A DNA stretch of 64,000 nt from Bacillota bacterium (GTDB lineage: Bacteria; Bacillota; Clostridia; Lachnospirales; Lachnospiraceae): NCBI GenBank assembly GCA_023399055.1, contig JAEWQV010000015.1, positions 351,479-415,478 on the forward strand. The letters are read 5' to 3'. Every line of letters begins with the position of its first letter. Within the stretch, counting starts at the first letter, position 1. This document shows, in pieces, positions 15,899 through 25,557 of this stretch. The notes beneath the pieces were generated by a model that ran no database searches, was not told where the DNA came from, and worked only from the letters and a program-made list of their open reading frames with translations. The position numbers were made by a program, and so were the translations under genes.

Positions 15899-15952
15899 TA
15901 AAAAAATAGGGTTTGTGAGCTATAAGTAAATTATAATACTCCTCAAACCCTT
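15899..15952 (-). terminator. Terminator of rpoD
   Basis: AGGGTTTGTGAG (15908-15919) and CTCAAACCCT (15942-15951) pair. On the minus strand the stem runs into ATTTTTTTATTTAGG. Confidence 0.75.
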
Positions 15953-16032
15953 AATTTACAATGGTTTGTAACAGTCAGAACCAGGTTTTCGAGCTTGATT
16001 CTAAGTAGTCACAATAGTTTTAGTAAAAAAAG

Positions 16033-17157
16033 TTAAATCAATTCATAACCCTTAAGCATTTTTGCACGGCTTGGATGTCTAAGCTTTCTAAGGGCTTTAG
16101 CTTCTATCTGACGGATACGCTCACGGGTAACATTGAATTCCTTACCAACCTCTTCCAAGGTGCGGCTTCTTCCGTCCTTTAATCCAAAACGAAGAATGAG
16201 TACACGTTGTTCACGGTCTGTTAATGTGTCAAGTAGACGAGTAATCTGATCCTTTAATATAGAATAAGAAGCTGCATCTTCCGGACCCATAACAGAGTCA
16301 TCTCGTATGAAATCACCCAAGTGGCTGTCGTCCTCTTCACCAATTGGTGTATCTAGAGAAATTGGATCAGCAGAAACTTTTAAAATTTCTCTTACCTTTT
16401 CTACAGGAAGATTCATAGCCTCTGCTAATTCCTGATCAGAGGGTTCTCTTCCAAGCGTTTGAAGAAGATTTCTGGATACGCGGTAAGTTTTATTAATAAC
16501 TTCCGACATATGTACTGGAATTCGTATGGTACGGGACTGATCTGCTATAGATCTGGTTATAGCCTGACGAATCCACCAGGTAGCATAGGTACTGAATTTA
16601 TATCCCTTTGTATAATCAAACTTTTCAACGGCTTTGATTAATCCAAGATTACCTTCCTGAATAAGGTCGAGGAAAGATAAGCCTCTTCCAACATAACGTT
16701 TTGCAATACTTACAACAAGTCGTAAATTGGATTCTGCAAGTAATTGCTTTGCAAGTTCATCACCATCTGCAATTTTCTTTGCAAGCTCCACTTCATCCGA
16801 CATAGAAAGCAGTGGGTAGTTACCAATTTCCTTTAAATATAAGTGAACTGGATCATCTGACATTGTATAGGAAGATGAAGTAAGCGCTTCTACTTCGGAT
16901 TGGGCTTCTTCTACATCCTCATCAAGCTCTAATAAAAGTTCATCGTTAGGTTCATCTTCTTCAGAACCGCTCAAAACTACAATGCTATAAGCCTCAAGTC
17001 TTTCATATATTTTATCAATTTGATTATTATCTAAATTTAACTCACTTATGAGAGTATTAACCTTTTCTGCCTCGATTACGCCCTTTTGTCTATTTGCAAA
17101 AGCAATTAGCTCTCGAAACTTGTCCTCTAATACATCATGATTTATTTGATCGTTCAT
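16033..17157 (-). CDS. rpoD: RNA polymerase primary sigma factor RpoD (sigma-A)
   Basis: The 374-residue protein has region 1.2 (DPVHLYLKEIGNYPLLS), region 2 (LVVSIAKRYVGRGLSFLDLI through FSTYATWWIRQAI), region 3 and region 4 ending in RERIRQIEAKALRKLRHP, all in the order of housekeeping sigma factors. It directs transcription from the TTGACA/TATAAT promoters seen across this window. The start at 17157 follows GGAGG; a longer frame to 17193 lacks an SD. Many Firmicutes have dnaG directly upstream; here the upstream DNA is non-coding on this strand and dnaG is absent. Confidence 0.95.
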   Translation of the reverse strand: MNDQINHDVLEDKFRELIAFANRQKGVIEAEKVNTLISELNLDNNQIDKIYERLEAYSIVVLSGSEEDEPNDELLLELDEDVEEAQSEVEALTSSSYTMSDDPVHLYLKEIGNYPLLSMSDEVELAKKIADGDELAKQLLAESNLRLVVSIAKRYVGRGLSFLDLIQEGNLGLIKAVEKFDYTKGYKFSTYATWWIRQAITRSIADQSRTIRIPVHMSEVINKTYRVSRNLLQTLGREPSDQELAEAMNLPVEKVREILKVSADPISLDTPIGEEDDSHLGDFIRDDSVMGPEDAASYSILKDQITRLLDTLTDREQRVLILRFGLKDGRSRTLEEVGKEFNVTRERIRQIEAKALRKLRHPSRAKMLKGYELI

Positions 17158-17193
17158 TAAGCATCCTCCATCTTTGGATTTGAAAAATAGCAC

Positions 17194-17452
17194 TAACTAA
17201 CATTATAACATATCTTTATTAATAAGGAAACACGAAATATTAAAGGCTTAACAATAAAAATATGTGGTTAATGACGAGAAAGCTTATTGTATTTAAGCTG
17301 AATATCCATTAAGATTACTAGTAATAAGAAAATTATATTCAGCATTAAAATAGTAGCAGGAAAGAATTAACGTCCAGATTAGCAGAATATATAAGGTGAA
17401 TTTCAATTGTGTACGAAAAATTTTGTGTCTGAAGCATTAATAGTGCAGGGCC
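17194..17452. other. Intergenic stretch upstream of rpoD
   Basis: AT-rich DNA holding presumably the rpoD promoter on the minus strand and the promoter of the small membrane protein gene on the plus strand. No further gene or RNA is recognisable. Confidence 0.4.
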
Positions 17453-17473
17453 AAGAAAGGAGTGTTTATCAGA

Positions 17474-17635
17474 ATGAAAAAGTCAGTAGCAGTGTTATCA
17501 ATTGTATGTGGTTTTCTTTTAGGAGTTGTCATTGGATTTTTAATTGCGCCAATTAAAAAAGGGATAGAGGTTGGAAATAACTCAGGTAATTCTACAAGCT
17601 ATAATTACGGCAACAAAGAGAATGAGGATAAGTAA
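17474..17635 (+). CDS. Small single-pass membrane protein
   Basis: A 53-residue ORF starting MKKSVAVLSIVCGFLLGV, with one hydrophobic helix (about 4-26) followed by KK and a short polar Asn/Gly/Ser tail. GAAAGGAG lies 11 bases before the ATG, and a strong terminator begins two bases after the stop, which supports a real gene. It looks like a truncated YtxH-type protein or a secreted small peptide; its function is unknown. Confidence 0.65.
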   Translation: MKKSVAVLSIVCGFLLGVVIGFLIAPIKKGIEVGNNSGNSTSYNYGNKENEDK

Positions 17636-17636
17636 A

Positions 17637-17680
17637 AAAGAGGTGTAGGATAGGTGATTAAAGTCCTGCACCTCTTTAGT
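17637..17680 (+). terminator. Terminator after the small membrane protein gene
   Basis: AAAGAGGTGTAGGA (17637-17650) pairs with TCCTGCACCTCTTT (17664-17677); the stem ends in TTTAGT. Confidence 0.8.
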
Positions 17681-17685
17681 AATTA

Positions 17686-17715
17686 AAGTTAGTATCTACT
17701 AAGTTAGTATCTACT
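17686..17715 (+). repeat. Perfect 15-bp tandem duplication
   Basis: AAGTTAGTATCTACT occurs twice in direct succession (17686-17700 and 17701-17715) between the terminator and the convergent WYL gene. Confidence 0.9.
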
Positions 17716-17776
17716 ATTTAATTATTAGTTTTTAAAATATGAGTTTAAGTACATAGGTCTCTTGAAAAGCTTCGCA

Positions 17777-18757
17777 CTATAAATATATCTCCAAATTCTT
17801 TTGTAATTCTTGCCTTATCTTATCTTTTAGATGGGAAGGATTAAGGACCCTTGCTCCAGAACCGAACTGGAGAATCCAACGGACCAGCTCCTCGGTTACG
17901 GCAGTATTGCGCATAAAGGTAATACCCGTCTCGGTATCTACAATTTCATCCGCCAAATCAGATTCGTACTCTCTAATGTACTTGGCAGTTTGTCCCTCAA
18001 ATGCAATAATAATTGGTTCTGTCACATTACTGGAAAGATGTATGAATTTGTTTCTGTTCCTTTTCTGATAGTATTCCTCTGGAACCTGAAAGGTCTCTTC
18101 TAAAGGTGTGATGGCTTTAATTCTAGATACTCTGAAATCACGAAGATCATTACGGAGCTCACAGTAACCAACCACATTCAAGGCACCATCATTGATTAAT
18201 AGCTCATAGGGACGAATAATACGGATGGTATCTTCCTCTGAACCAAAGCTGCGATAGATAATACGTGCTTTATTCTTATTTCTTATTGCGACCTGAAGTC
18301 GATCTTCTATTTCGGGGTTAATCTCATCGGTAATATAATCATTGGTATTTATGGTTAAGAGTCCATTAAAATGCTTGATGAATTCACGGTTTAAATTCGT
18401 TGTATTATCAAGAATTTTATGTATTAGTTCCTGCGCTTGTCGTCCCATTGTCATATACTGATAAGGTTTTAATAGTTCTAATAAGAAGGAAAGTGAAATT
18501 AACTCGGGTGAGGTGAAGGTGATATCTCGAAGTCGAAATTTATCAGCAGTATAATAAGTTTTACCGTTGCGTTCTTCCTCCGATATAAAGCAAATTCCAG
18601 ATAGACTATCAATGTCTCGTCCAATGGTCTTTTTATCAACAATGACATCCCATTTTTCTAAAGAAGCATGAATGTCGCCAATGGTATAGCCACGTTTGTT
18701 TTCTGAAAGCAGTAATAAGATAAAAATCTGCCTTTCCGTTTGTGCCATATCCTTCAT
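17777..18757 (-). CDS. WYL-domain transcriptional regulator (DeoR-like HTH)
   Basis: The 326-residue protein has an N-terminal winged HTH (about 5-65, with ILLLLSENKRGYTIGDI and KKTIGRDIDSL), a WYL domain (about 160-225, with ARIIYRSFG and ALNVVGYCELRNDLRDFRVSR) and a C-terminal WCX-like extension (about 240-320). WYL regulators respond to small ligands or nucleic acids, and some control mobile-element defence. The start at 18757 has GGGGGA just upstream. It stands alone, so no target can be named. Confidence 0.85.
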   Translation of the reverse strand: MKDMAQTERQIFILLLLSENKRGYTIGDIHASLEKWDVIVDKKTIGRDIDSLSGICFISEEERNGKTYYTADKFRLRDITFTSPELISLSFLLELLKPYQYMTMGRQAQELIHKILDNTTNLNREFIKHFNGLLTINTNDYITDEINPEIEDRLQVAIRNKNKARIIYRSFGSEEDTIRIIRPYELLINDGALNVVGYCELRNDLRDFRVSRIKAITPLEETFQVPEEYYQKRNRNKFIHLSSNVTEPIIIAFEGQTAKYIREYESDLADEIVDTETGITFMRNTAVTEELVRWILQFGSGARVLNPSHLKDKIRQELQKNLEIYL

Positions 18758-18902
18758 TTCTTCCCCCAATCCACCAAATATAATTGGTAATAAAATATAA
18801 AAAATATCCATTTCTACCTATATATAGGACAACGTTTATTTTATCATACAATAATTATAAAAATGTTTCAAGTAATGATATCATTCCTAGTCAAATTAAC
18901 CC

Positions 18903-18931
18903 TTGACAATTACAGGGCAAAAATATATAAT
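18903..18931 (+). promoter_or_regulatory. Consensus promoter of the rpsL operon
   Basis: TTGACA (18903-18908), a 17-base spacer and TATAAT (18926-18931), a perfect sigma-A promoter. An untranslated leader of about 180 bases follows. Confidence 0.85.
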
Positions 18932-19040
18932 CAATAAGCGTGTAAATTTTTACATGCTATGTATTTTTCATGCGCTTTTTGTTGATGCTTATAGAGTATC
19001 CTCAAAGGCGATAAAAACCACAGAATTCATGAAGTAATTT

Positions 19041-19073
19041 TGCAGGGGGTTGAGCATGATCTCATAACCTGCA
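19041..19073 (+). other. Hairpin in the rpsL leader
   Basis: TGCAGG (19041-19046) pairs with CCTGCA (19068-19073), with inner GGTTGAG/CTCATAACC pairing. It lies about 40 bases before the rpsL ATG. It may be a ribosomal-protein autoregulatory site, but I cannot identify a known class. Confidence 0.45.
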
Positions 19074-19115
19074 GGGCAATTCTAAAGCTAATAATTTTCA
19101 GGAGGTGAAAAATTA

Positions 19116-19544
19116 ATGCCCACATTTAACCAGCTAGTAAGAAAAGGCAGACAGACAATGGAAAAGAAATCTACTGCTCCTGCTTTACAAAAAGGATTCA
19201 ATTCCTTAAGTAAAAGAGCTACAGACGTATCCGCTCCTCAGAAGAGAGGTGTTTGTACAGCAGTTAGAACAGCAACTCCTAAGAAGCCTAACTCAGCGCT
19301 TCGTAAGATTGCCAGAGTTCGTTTGTCCAACGGAATCGAAGTAACCAGCTATATCCCAGGTGAAGGTCACAACCTTCAGGAGCATAGCGTTGTTCTGATC
19401 AGAGGTGGTAGAGTAAAGGATTTACCTGGTACTCGTTATCACATCATCAGAGGTACACTTGATACTGCAGGTGTTGCGAAGAGAAGACAGGCACGTTCCA
19501 AATACGGTGCTAAGAGACCTAAAGCAACAGCAGCTAAGAAATAA
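19116..19544 (+). CDS. rpsL: 30S ribosomal protein S12
   Basis: The 142-residue protein starts MPTFNQLVRKGRQ and has the conserved TPKKPNSALRK loop with both lysines that matter for streptomycin response, and PGEGHNLQEHSVVL near residue 90. It carries the longer N-terminal insert usual in Firmicutes. S12 sits at the decoding centre. GGAGGTG precedes the ATG. The gene opens the rpsL-rpsG-fusA-tuf block. Confidence 0.98.
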   Translation: MPTFNQLVRKGRQTMEKKSTAPALQKGFNSLSKRATDVSAPQKRGVCTAVRTATPKKPNSALRKIARVRLSNGIEVTSYIPGEGHNLQEHSVVLIRGGRVKDLPGTRYHIIRGTLDTAGVAKRRQARSKYGAKRPKATAAKK

Positions 19545-19815
19545 TTTAATTACTAATTCATTGCAATTAAAGTTAGCGTGCTAATTCGCGTTGCAGTTAA
19601 GGTTAAAGTGCCGGATTAATTTTAGTTTCCATTTGATTTGTATTTCTGTGGGTTACAGGTTCAAAGCGAGGAGAATCACTTCGCTCGAGGAAAAACGAAG
19701 TTAAACTGAGCACGATCACAAAAAAGGGTGGGAAACCACCAAACGTATGTGAGTACCGTTGAATTAATAGACTGACGAATATCATTCGTTAAGTATCATT
19801 AAGGAGGGAAGAAAC
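19545..19815. other. rpsL-rpsG intergenic region
   Basis: This is unusually long (271 bases) for the str operon. It contains two imperfect copies of a TTGCAATTAAAGTTAGCGTG-like segment (about 19560 and 19589) and some weak stems, but no ORF or clear promoter. It may be a binding site for S7 in autoregulation (inference). Confidence 0.35.
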
Positions 19816-20286
19816 GTGCCTAGAAAAGGACATATAGCAAAAAGAGATGTGTTACCAGATCCGTTGTACAACAATAAAATTGTTACAAAGCTGATCAACA
19901 ACATCATGCTTGACGGTAAGAAGGGAACAGCCCAGAAGATCGTTTATGGAGCATTTGATAGAATTGCAGCAAAGACTGGTAAGGATGCCGTTGAGGTATT
20001 CGAAGAGGCTATGAATAACATCATGCCTGTACTTGAGGTTAAAGCTAGACGTATCGGTGGTGCAACCTACCAGGTACCAATCGAAGTTAGACCAGAAAGA
20101 AGACAAGCGCTTGCTCTTCGTTGGATCACTCTATTTACTCGTAAAAGAGGCGAGAAGACTATGCAGGAGAAGCTTGCAAACGAACTTATGGATGCAGCTA
20201 ACAACACAGGTGCTTCTGTAAAAAGAAAAGAAGATATGCATAAAATGGCAGATGCTAATAAGGCATTCGCTCACTACAGATGGTAG
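19816..20286 (+). CDS. rpsG: 30S ribosomal protein S7
   Basis: The 156-residue protein starts with GTG (encoding initiator Met, then PRKGHIAKRD), preceded by AAGGAGGGAAG. It has the full S7 signature region (GGATYQVPIEVRPERRQALA) and the usual C-terminal KREDMHKMADANKAFAHYRW. S7 nucleates assembly of the small-subunit head. It is the second gene of the str block; a 147-base spacer leads to fusA. Confidence 0.98.
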   Translation: MPRKGHIAKRDVLPDPLYNNKIVTKLINNIMLDGKKGTAQKIVYGAFDRIAAKTGKDAVEVFEEAMNNIMPVLEVKARRIGGATYQVPIEVRPERRQALALRWITLFTRKRGEKTMQEKLANELMDAANNTGASVKRKEDMHKMADANKAFAHYRW

Positions 20287-20433
20287 ACAACAGATTTTGC
20301 GCATAGCGTAAAACCACGTTGTTGTGAATTGAAGACACGATTAATCATCGGTCTTTGTAAATTCAAGTTGAATTTATCATTGCTTAACGGGCTTTGGTAA
20401 ATTCACTTGTTAAGAATTAAGGAGGAATTATCC

Positions 20434-22551
20434 TTGGCTGGAAGACAATATCCGTTAGAGAGAACTAGAAATATCGGTATTATGGCACATATCGACGCTG
20501 GTAAGACAACACTTACAGAGCGTATTTTGTACTATACCGGTGTTAACTACAAAATTGGTGATACTCACGAAGGTACTGCAACCATGGACTGGATGGCTCA
20601 GGAACAAGAAAGAGGTATCACAATCACATCAGCGGCGACAACATGTCATTGGACTCAAGAGTTTGAACACAAGAAAATTCCTGGCGCATTAGAGCATCGT
20701 ATCAATATTATCGATACACCTGGACACGTAGACTTCACTGTTGAAGTTGAGCGTTCCTTACGTGTACTTGATAGTGCTGTAGGTGTTTTCTGTGCTAAGG
20801 GTGGTGTAGAGCCTCAGTCAGAAACCGTTTGGCGTCAAGCTGACAAATACAACGTACCAAGAATGGCATTCGTTAATAAAATGGACATTTCTGGTGCAGA
20901 TTTCTACAACGTTGTAAGTATGATTAAAAGCAGATTAGGTAAGAACCCAGTTCCATTGCAGTTACCTATCGGCAAAGAAGATACCTTCAAAGGTGTAATC
21001 GACTTATTCGAGATGAAAGCTTACCTTTATAAAGATGATAAGGGTGAGGATATTGAAATTGTTGATATTCCTGAAGATTTGAAGGATCAGGCAGAAGAAT
21101 ACAGAGCAGCTATGATTGAGTCCATCTGTGAAACAGATGATGAGTTAATCGAGAAGTTCTTAGAAGGCGAAGAGCCTACTACAGAGGAGTTAAAGGCAGC
21201 TCTTAGAAGAGCTACCATTGCTACACAGATTATTCCTGTACTTTGTGGTTCTGCTTATAGAAATAAAGGCGTTCAGAAATTACTGGATGCAGTTATCGAA
21301 TATTTACCAGCTCCTACTGATATCCCTGATATCAAAGGTGTTGATGAAGACGGTAACGAAATTCACAGAAAGTCCTCAGATGAGGAGCCTTTCGCAGCAT
21401 TAGCATTTAAGATTATGGCCGATCCTTTCGTAGGTAAGCTTGCGTTCTTTAGAGTTTATTCCGGTACCATTAACGCTGGTTCCTACGTATTAAACTCAAC
21501 TAAGAATAAGAAAGAACGTATTGGACGTATTCTTCAGATGCATGCGAACAAGAGAGAAGACCTTGAAAAAGTATATTCTGGTGATATCGCAGCGGCAGTA
21601 GGCTTTAAGACTACTACAACTGGTGATACCATTTGTGATGAAAAACACCCAGTAATACTTGAATCCATGGTATTCCCTGAGCCAGTTATTCACGTTGCTA
21701 TTGAGCCTAAGACCAAAGCTGGTCAGGATAAGATGGGTGAGTCTCTTGCAAAACTTGCAGAAGAAGATCCTACCTTCAAGGCTTATACAGACGAAGAAAC
21801 AGGTCAGACAATTATTGCAGGTATGGGTGAGCTTCACCTTGAAATTATCGTAGATAGACTTCTTCGTGAGTACAAAGTTGAAGCTAACGTTGGTGCACCT
21901 CAGGTTGCATACAAAGAAAGCTTTACTAAGACTGTTGAAGTTGATAGTAAGTACGCTAAGCAGTCCGGTGGTCGTGGTCAATACGGTCATTGTAAGGTTC
22001 GTTTCGAGCCTATGGATGCAAATGCTGAGAAGACTTATGAATTCGTTAACGCTGTTACCGGTGGTGCTATTCCTAAGGAATACATTCCTGCAGTTGATAA
22101 CGGTATTCAAGAAGCTACCAAAGCTGGTGTACTTGGCGGTTATCCTGTACTTGGTATTAGAGCTACTTGTTATGATGGTTCATACCATGAAGTTGACTCC
22201 AGTGAAATGGCGTTCAAGATTGCTGGTTCCATGGCATTCAAGGATGCGATGCACAAAGCTGGTGCCGTACTTCTCGAGCCTATCATGAGAGTAGAAGTAA
22301 CTGTTCCTGAAGATTACATGGGTGATGTTATCGGTGATATCAGCTCCCGTCGTGGTCGTATCGAGGGTACAGAAGATATCAATGGTACTAAATTAATCAG
22401 AGGTTTCGTTCCGTTGTCCGAGATGTTTGGATATTCCACAACCCTTCGTTCTAAGACACAGGGCCGTGGTGCATACTCCATGTTCTTTGCTTCCTACGAA
22501 CCAGTTCCAAAGAATGTTCAAGAAAAGGTATTATCCGCAAAGGGTAAATAA
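20434..22551 (+). CDS. fusA: Translation elongation factor G
   Basis: The 705-residue GTPase catalyses ribosomal translocation. The G1 motif AHIDAGKTT, G3 DTPGHVDF and G4 NKMD are present, followed by domains II-V, including the RGRIEG and RGQYGH stretches. The start is a TTG at 20434 that follows GGAGG by 8 bases and gives the family's normal N-terminus (AGRQYPLERTRNIGIM); the frame is open further upstream to 20407 but that would bury the SD. It is part of the str block with tuf downstream. Confidence 0.97.
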   Translation: MAGRQYPLERTRNIGIMAHIDAGKTTLTERILYYTGVNYKIGDTHEGTATMDWMAQEQERGITITSAATTCHWTQEFEHKKIPGALEHRINIIDTPGHVDFTVEVERSLRVLDSAVGVFCAKGGVEPQSETVWRQADKYNVPRMAFVNKMDISGADFYNVVSMIKSRLGKNPVPLQLPIGKEDTFKGVIDLFEMKAYLYKDDKGEDIEIVDIPEDLKDQAEEYRAAMIESICETDDELIEKFLEGEEPTTEELKAALRRATIATQIIPVLCGSAYRNKGVQKLLDAVIEYLPAPTDIPDIKGVDEDGNEIHRKSSDEEPFAALAFKIMADPFVGKLAFFRVYSGTINAGSYVLNSTKNKKERIGRILQMHANKREDLEKVYSGDIAAAVGFKTTTTGDTICDEKHPVILESMVFPEPVIHVAIEPKTKAGQDKMGESLAKLAEEDPTFKAYTDEETGQTIIAGMGELHLEIIVDRLLREYKVEANVGAPQVAYKESFTKTVEVDSKYAKQSGGRGQYGHCKVRFEPMDANAEKTYEFVNAVTGGAIPKEYIPAVDNGIQEATKAGVLGGYPVLGIRATCYDGSYHEVDSSEMAFKIAGSMAFKDAMHKAGAVLLEPIMRVEVTVPEDYMGDVIGDISSRRGRIEGTEDINGTKLIRGFVPLSEMFGYSTTLRSKTQGRGAYSMFFASYEPVPKNVQEKVLSAKGK

Positions 22552-22725
22552 CTTAAAATGTTCGTATATCAATTCTTTATGCTTGAAAAAATTTCTAAGT
22601 TGAAATATAATAGGGCATATGAGGCAATATATAAACAAGCTCAATAATTGGATTAAGGATACCTTATCCAAGGGCATAAATCATTTGCTTATAAGCATTT
22701 ATTATTTAAAGGAGGACATTGTAAA

Positions 22726-23919
22726 ATGGCAAAGGCTAAATTTACAAGAAACAAACCACATTGTAATATCGGTACTATCGGTCACGTTGACCATGGTAAA
22801 ACAACTCTTACAGCTGCAATTACAAAAACTCTTCATGAGAGACTCGGTACTGGTGAAGTTATAGCATTCGATCAGATTGATAAGGCTCCAGAAGAAAAGG
22901 CAAGAGGAATCACAATATCTACAGCTCACGTTGAGTATGAGTCAAAGGCTCGTCACTATGCACACGTTGACTGTCCTGGACATGCTGACTACGTTAAGAA
23001 CATGATCACAGGTGCTGCTCAGATGGATGGTGCTATCCTCGTTGTAGCTGCTACTGATGGTGTTATGGCTCAGACGAAAGAGCACATCCTACTTTCCCGT
23101 CAGGTTGGTGTTCCTTACGTTGTTGTATTCATGAACAAATGTGATATGGTTGATGATGCAGAGCTTCTTGAGTTAGTTGAAATGGAAGTTAGAGATTTAT
23201 TAAATGAATATGAGTTCCCTGGCGATGACACACCAGTTATCCAAGGTTCCGCTCTTAAAGCTCTTGAAGATCCTTCTTCTTCTTGGGGAGATAAGATTCT
23301 TGAGTTATTTGATGCAGTTGATACATGGATTCCAGATCCACAGAGAGAGACTGATAAGCCTTTCTTAATGCCTGTAGAAGACGTATTCTCCATCACTGGT
23401 CGTGGTACTGTTGCTACTGGCCGTGTTGAGCGTGGTGTTCTTCACGTATCTGAAGATGTTGAAATCGTTGGTATCAAAGAAGAGACTCGTAAAGTTGTTT
23501 GTACCGGTATCGAAATGTTCCGTAAGCTTCTTGATGAGGCTCAGGCTGGTGATAACATCGGTGCACTTCTTCGTGGTGTTCAGAGAACTGAAATCGAAAG
23601 AGGACAGGTTCTTTGCAAACCAGGCTCAATCAAGTGCCACAAGAAATTCACAGCTCAGGTTTACGTTTTAACTAAAGAAGAAGGTGGACGTCATACTCCT
23701 TTCTTCAACAACTACAGACCACAGTTCTACTTCAGAACAACTGATGTAACTGGCGTTTGTAACTTACCAGAAGGCGTTGAGATGTGTATGCCTGGCGATA
23801 ACATTGAGATGAACATCGAGTTAATTCATCCAATCGCTATGGAGCAGGGTCTTGGCTTCGCTATCCGTGAGGGTGGTAGAACAGTTGGTTCCGGTAAGGT
23901 TGCAACTATTCTTGCTTAA
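22726..23919 (+). CDS. tuf: Translation elongation factor Tu
   Basis: The 397-residue GTPase carries aminoacyl-tRNA to the ribosome. G1 GHVDHGKTT, the switch region RGITISTAHVEYE, G3 DCPGHADY, G4 NKCD and the C-terminal beta barrels are all present at full length. AAAGGAGG precedes the ATG. A strong terminator follows at once, closing the str transcription unit. Confidence 0.98.
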   Translation: MAKAKFTRNKPHCNIGTIGHVDHGKTTLTAAITKTLHERLGTGEVIAFDQIDKAPEEKARGITISTAHVEYESKARHYAHVDCPGHADYVKNMITGAAQMDGAILVVAATDGVMAQTKEHILLSRQVGVPYVVVFMNKCDMVDDAELLELVEMEVRDLLNEYEFPGDDTPVIQGSALKALEDPSSSWGDKILELFDAVDTWIPDPQRETDKPFLMPVEDVFSITGRGTVATGRVERGVLHVSEDVEIVGIKEETRKVVCTGIEMFRKLLDEAQAGDNIGALLRGVQRTEIERGQVLCKPGSIKCHKKFTAQVYVLTKEEGGRHTPFFNNYRPQFYFRTTDVTGVCNLPEGVEMCMPGDNIEMNIELIHPIAMEQGLGFAIREGGRTVGSGKVATILA

Positions 23920-23933
23920 TTAAAATAATATTT

Positions 23934-23973
23934 AAAGGTCTAGATTCCTTAACTGGAGTTTAGACCTTTTTTT
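23934..23973 (+). terminator. Terminator after tuf
   Basis: AAAGGTCTA (23934-23942) pairs with TAGACCTTT; the stem runs into seven Ts ending at 23973. Confidence 0.9.
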
Positions 23974-23977
23974 CATG

Positions 23978-24008
23978 ACAAGTGAAACGACTTGTCGTTT
24001 CATCTTGT
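23978..24008 (-). repeat. Dispersed 31-bp palindromic repeat, copy 2
   Basis: This is the inverted counterpart of 5378-5408 with one base difference. Here the core GAAACGAC-TT-GTCGTTTC is a perfect palindrome. It sits directly after the tuf terminator. Confidence 0.7.
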
Positions 24009-24254
24009 TGGATCAAATAAAGATGATTAATAGTTTAACTCCACTAGATAAAATATTGTTTTTCATAATGAGTACTAAAGAAACTCATTAATCCAGCCGA
24101 TATATAAATAAATATCCATCGTCACCCTACACCCCTAACACATTATGCATATATTTGCAATGCCAAGGATTCTTATTGTAATTTACTTGCTATAGCACCT
24201 ACCTTCAAAATAAACTAGAATTATGGCGATAAAACAAATATTTGAAAATTTCCT
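24009..24254. other. AT-rich intergenic stretch
   Basis: Between the palindromic repeat and the mbl promoter. No ORF with RBS, tRNA or conserved leader is visible. Confidence 0.4.
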
Positions 24255-24283
24255 TTGATAATTCCCATAAAAACATATATAAT
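24255..24283 (+). promoter_or_regulatory. Candidate promoter of the mbl-flagellar gene group
   Basis: TTGATA (24255-24260), a 17-base spacer and TATAAT (24278-24283), about 155 bases before the mbl ATG. A CATGCAGATGCATG hairpin lies shortly before the RBS. Confidence 0.55.
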
Positions 24284-24439
24284 ATATTCGTATATGTTTA
24301 AGTTGCCGAAGATTGGAAGAGAATATAGATGACTATTTGGATTTGAACAGAACAGGTAAATTCGGCTACTAATTAGGAATGTAAATATAGAGGAAGACTT
24401 GTTCATGCAGATGCATGGAAAGGAAAGGAGATATATAGG

Positions 24440-25429
24440 ATGTTAGGTAGTGATATCGGTATCGATTTGGGAACAGCAAGTGTTTTAGTATATATAAAAG
24501 GGAAGGGCGTTGTGCTAAAAGAGCCATCGGTTGTAGCCTTTGATAGAGATTCTAATAAGATAAAAGCAATAGGTGAAGAAGCTAGATTGATGCTTGGTAG
24601 AACACCTGGTAATATAGTTGCAGTACGTCCTTTAAGACAGGGCGTTATTTCTGATTATACAGTTACAGAGAAAATGTTGAAATACTTCATTGTAAAAGCA
24701 GTGGGCAGACAGAGATTTCGTAAGCCTATCATCAGTGTGTGCGTTCCTAGTGGCGTAACTGAAGTAGAGAAGAAAGCGGTTGAAGACGCTACCTATGCAG
24801 CTGGAGCAAGAGATGTGCATATTATCGAAGAACCAATTGCTGCTGCGATTGGAGCAGGAATAGACATTACAAGACCTTGCGGTAACATGATCGTTGACAT
24901 CGGTGGTGGAACTACTGATATTGCTGTTATCTCTTTGGGTGGTACTGTAGTAAGCACCTCAGTTAAAATAGCAGGCGATGATTTTGATGATGCAATTGTT
25001 AGATATATGAGAAAGAAACATAACCTTTTGATTGGTGAAAGAACCGCAGAGGATATTAAAATAAAAATAGGTTCTGCTTACCGCAGACCAGAGTCTGTAT
25101 CTATGGAAGTTAGAGGCCGTAACCTTGTTACTGGTTTACCAAAAACAATAGCGGTAACTTCTGAAGAGACAGAAGAAGCATTAAAAGAAACAACTTCACA
25201 GATTGTGGAAGCGGTACACAGTGTATTAGAAAAAACTCCTCCGGAACTTGCAGCAGATATTGCTGATAGAGGTATTGTGTTAACAGGCGGCGGGTGTTTG
25301 TTATATGGATTAGAAGAATTAATTGAATCAAAAACTGGAATAACAACAATGACGGCAGAAGATCCAATGACTGCGGTTGCTATTGGTACCGGTAAATATG
25401 TAGAATTTTTAGCAGGTAAAAGAGATTAA
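24440..25429 (+). CDS. mbl: MreB/Mbl-family rod-shape actin homologue
   Basis: The 329-residue actin-like ATPase has the phosphate-1 motif DIGIDLGTASVLVY, the second phosphate motif MIVDIGGGTTDIAV and the adenosine motif GIVLTGGGCLLYG. It polymerises at the membrane and organises wall elongation. GGAGATATATAGG precedes the ATG. I call it Mbl rather than MreB because flhO/flhP-type genes follow directly, the order known from Bacillus subtilis, and because mreC/mreD are absent. Confidence 0.92.
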   Translation: MLGSDIGIDLGTASVLVYIKGKGVVLKEPSVVAFDRDSNKIKAIGEEARLMLGRTPGNIVAVRPLRQGVISDYTVTEKMLKYFIVKAVGRQRFRKPIISVCVPSGVTEVEKKAVEDATYAAGARDVHIIEEPIAAAIGAGIDITRPCGNMIVDIGGGTTDIAVISLGGTVVSTSVKIAGDDFDDAIVRYMRKKHNLLIGERTAEDIKIKIGSAYRRPESVSMEVRGRNLVTGLPKTIAVTSEETEEALKETTSQIVEAVHSVLEKTPPELAADIADRGIVLTGGGCLLYGLEELIESKTGITTMTAEDPMTAVAIGTGKYVEFLAGKRD

Positions 25430-25557
25430 TAGTAGATAAGGTTCTAATAATACCTTGATTTATAAAATTGTGGGTATAAAACAGGATAGAGTATCCATTG
25501 ACGAATGATAGTTTGGATAGTAAGCTAGAGGGTAAGCTGGAAAGTGAGGTTGGTAAA

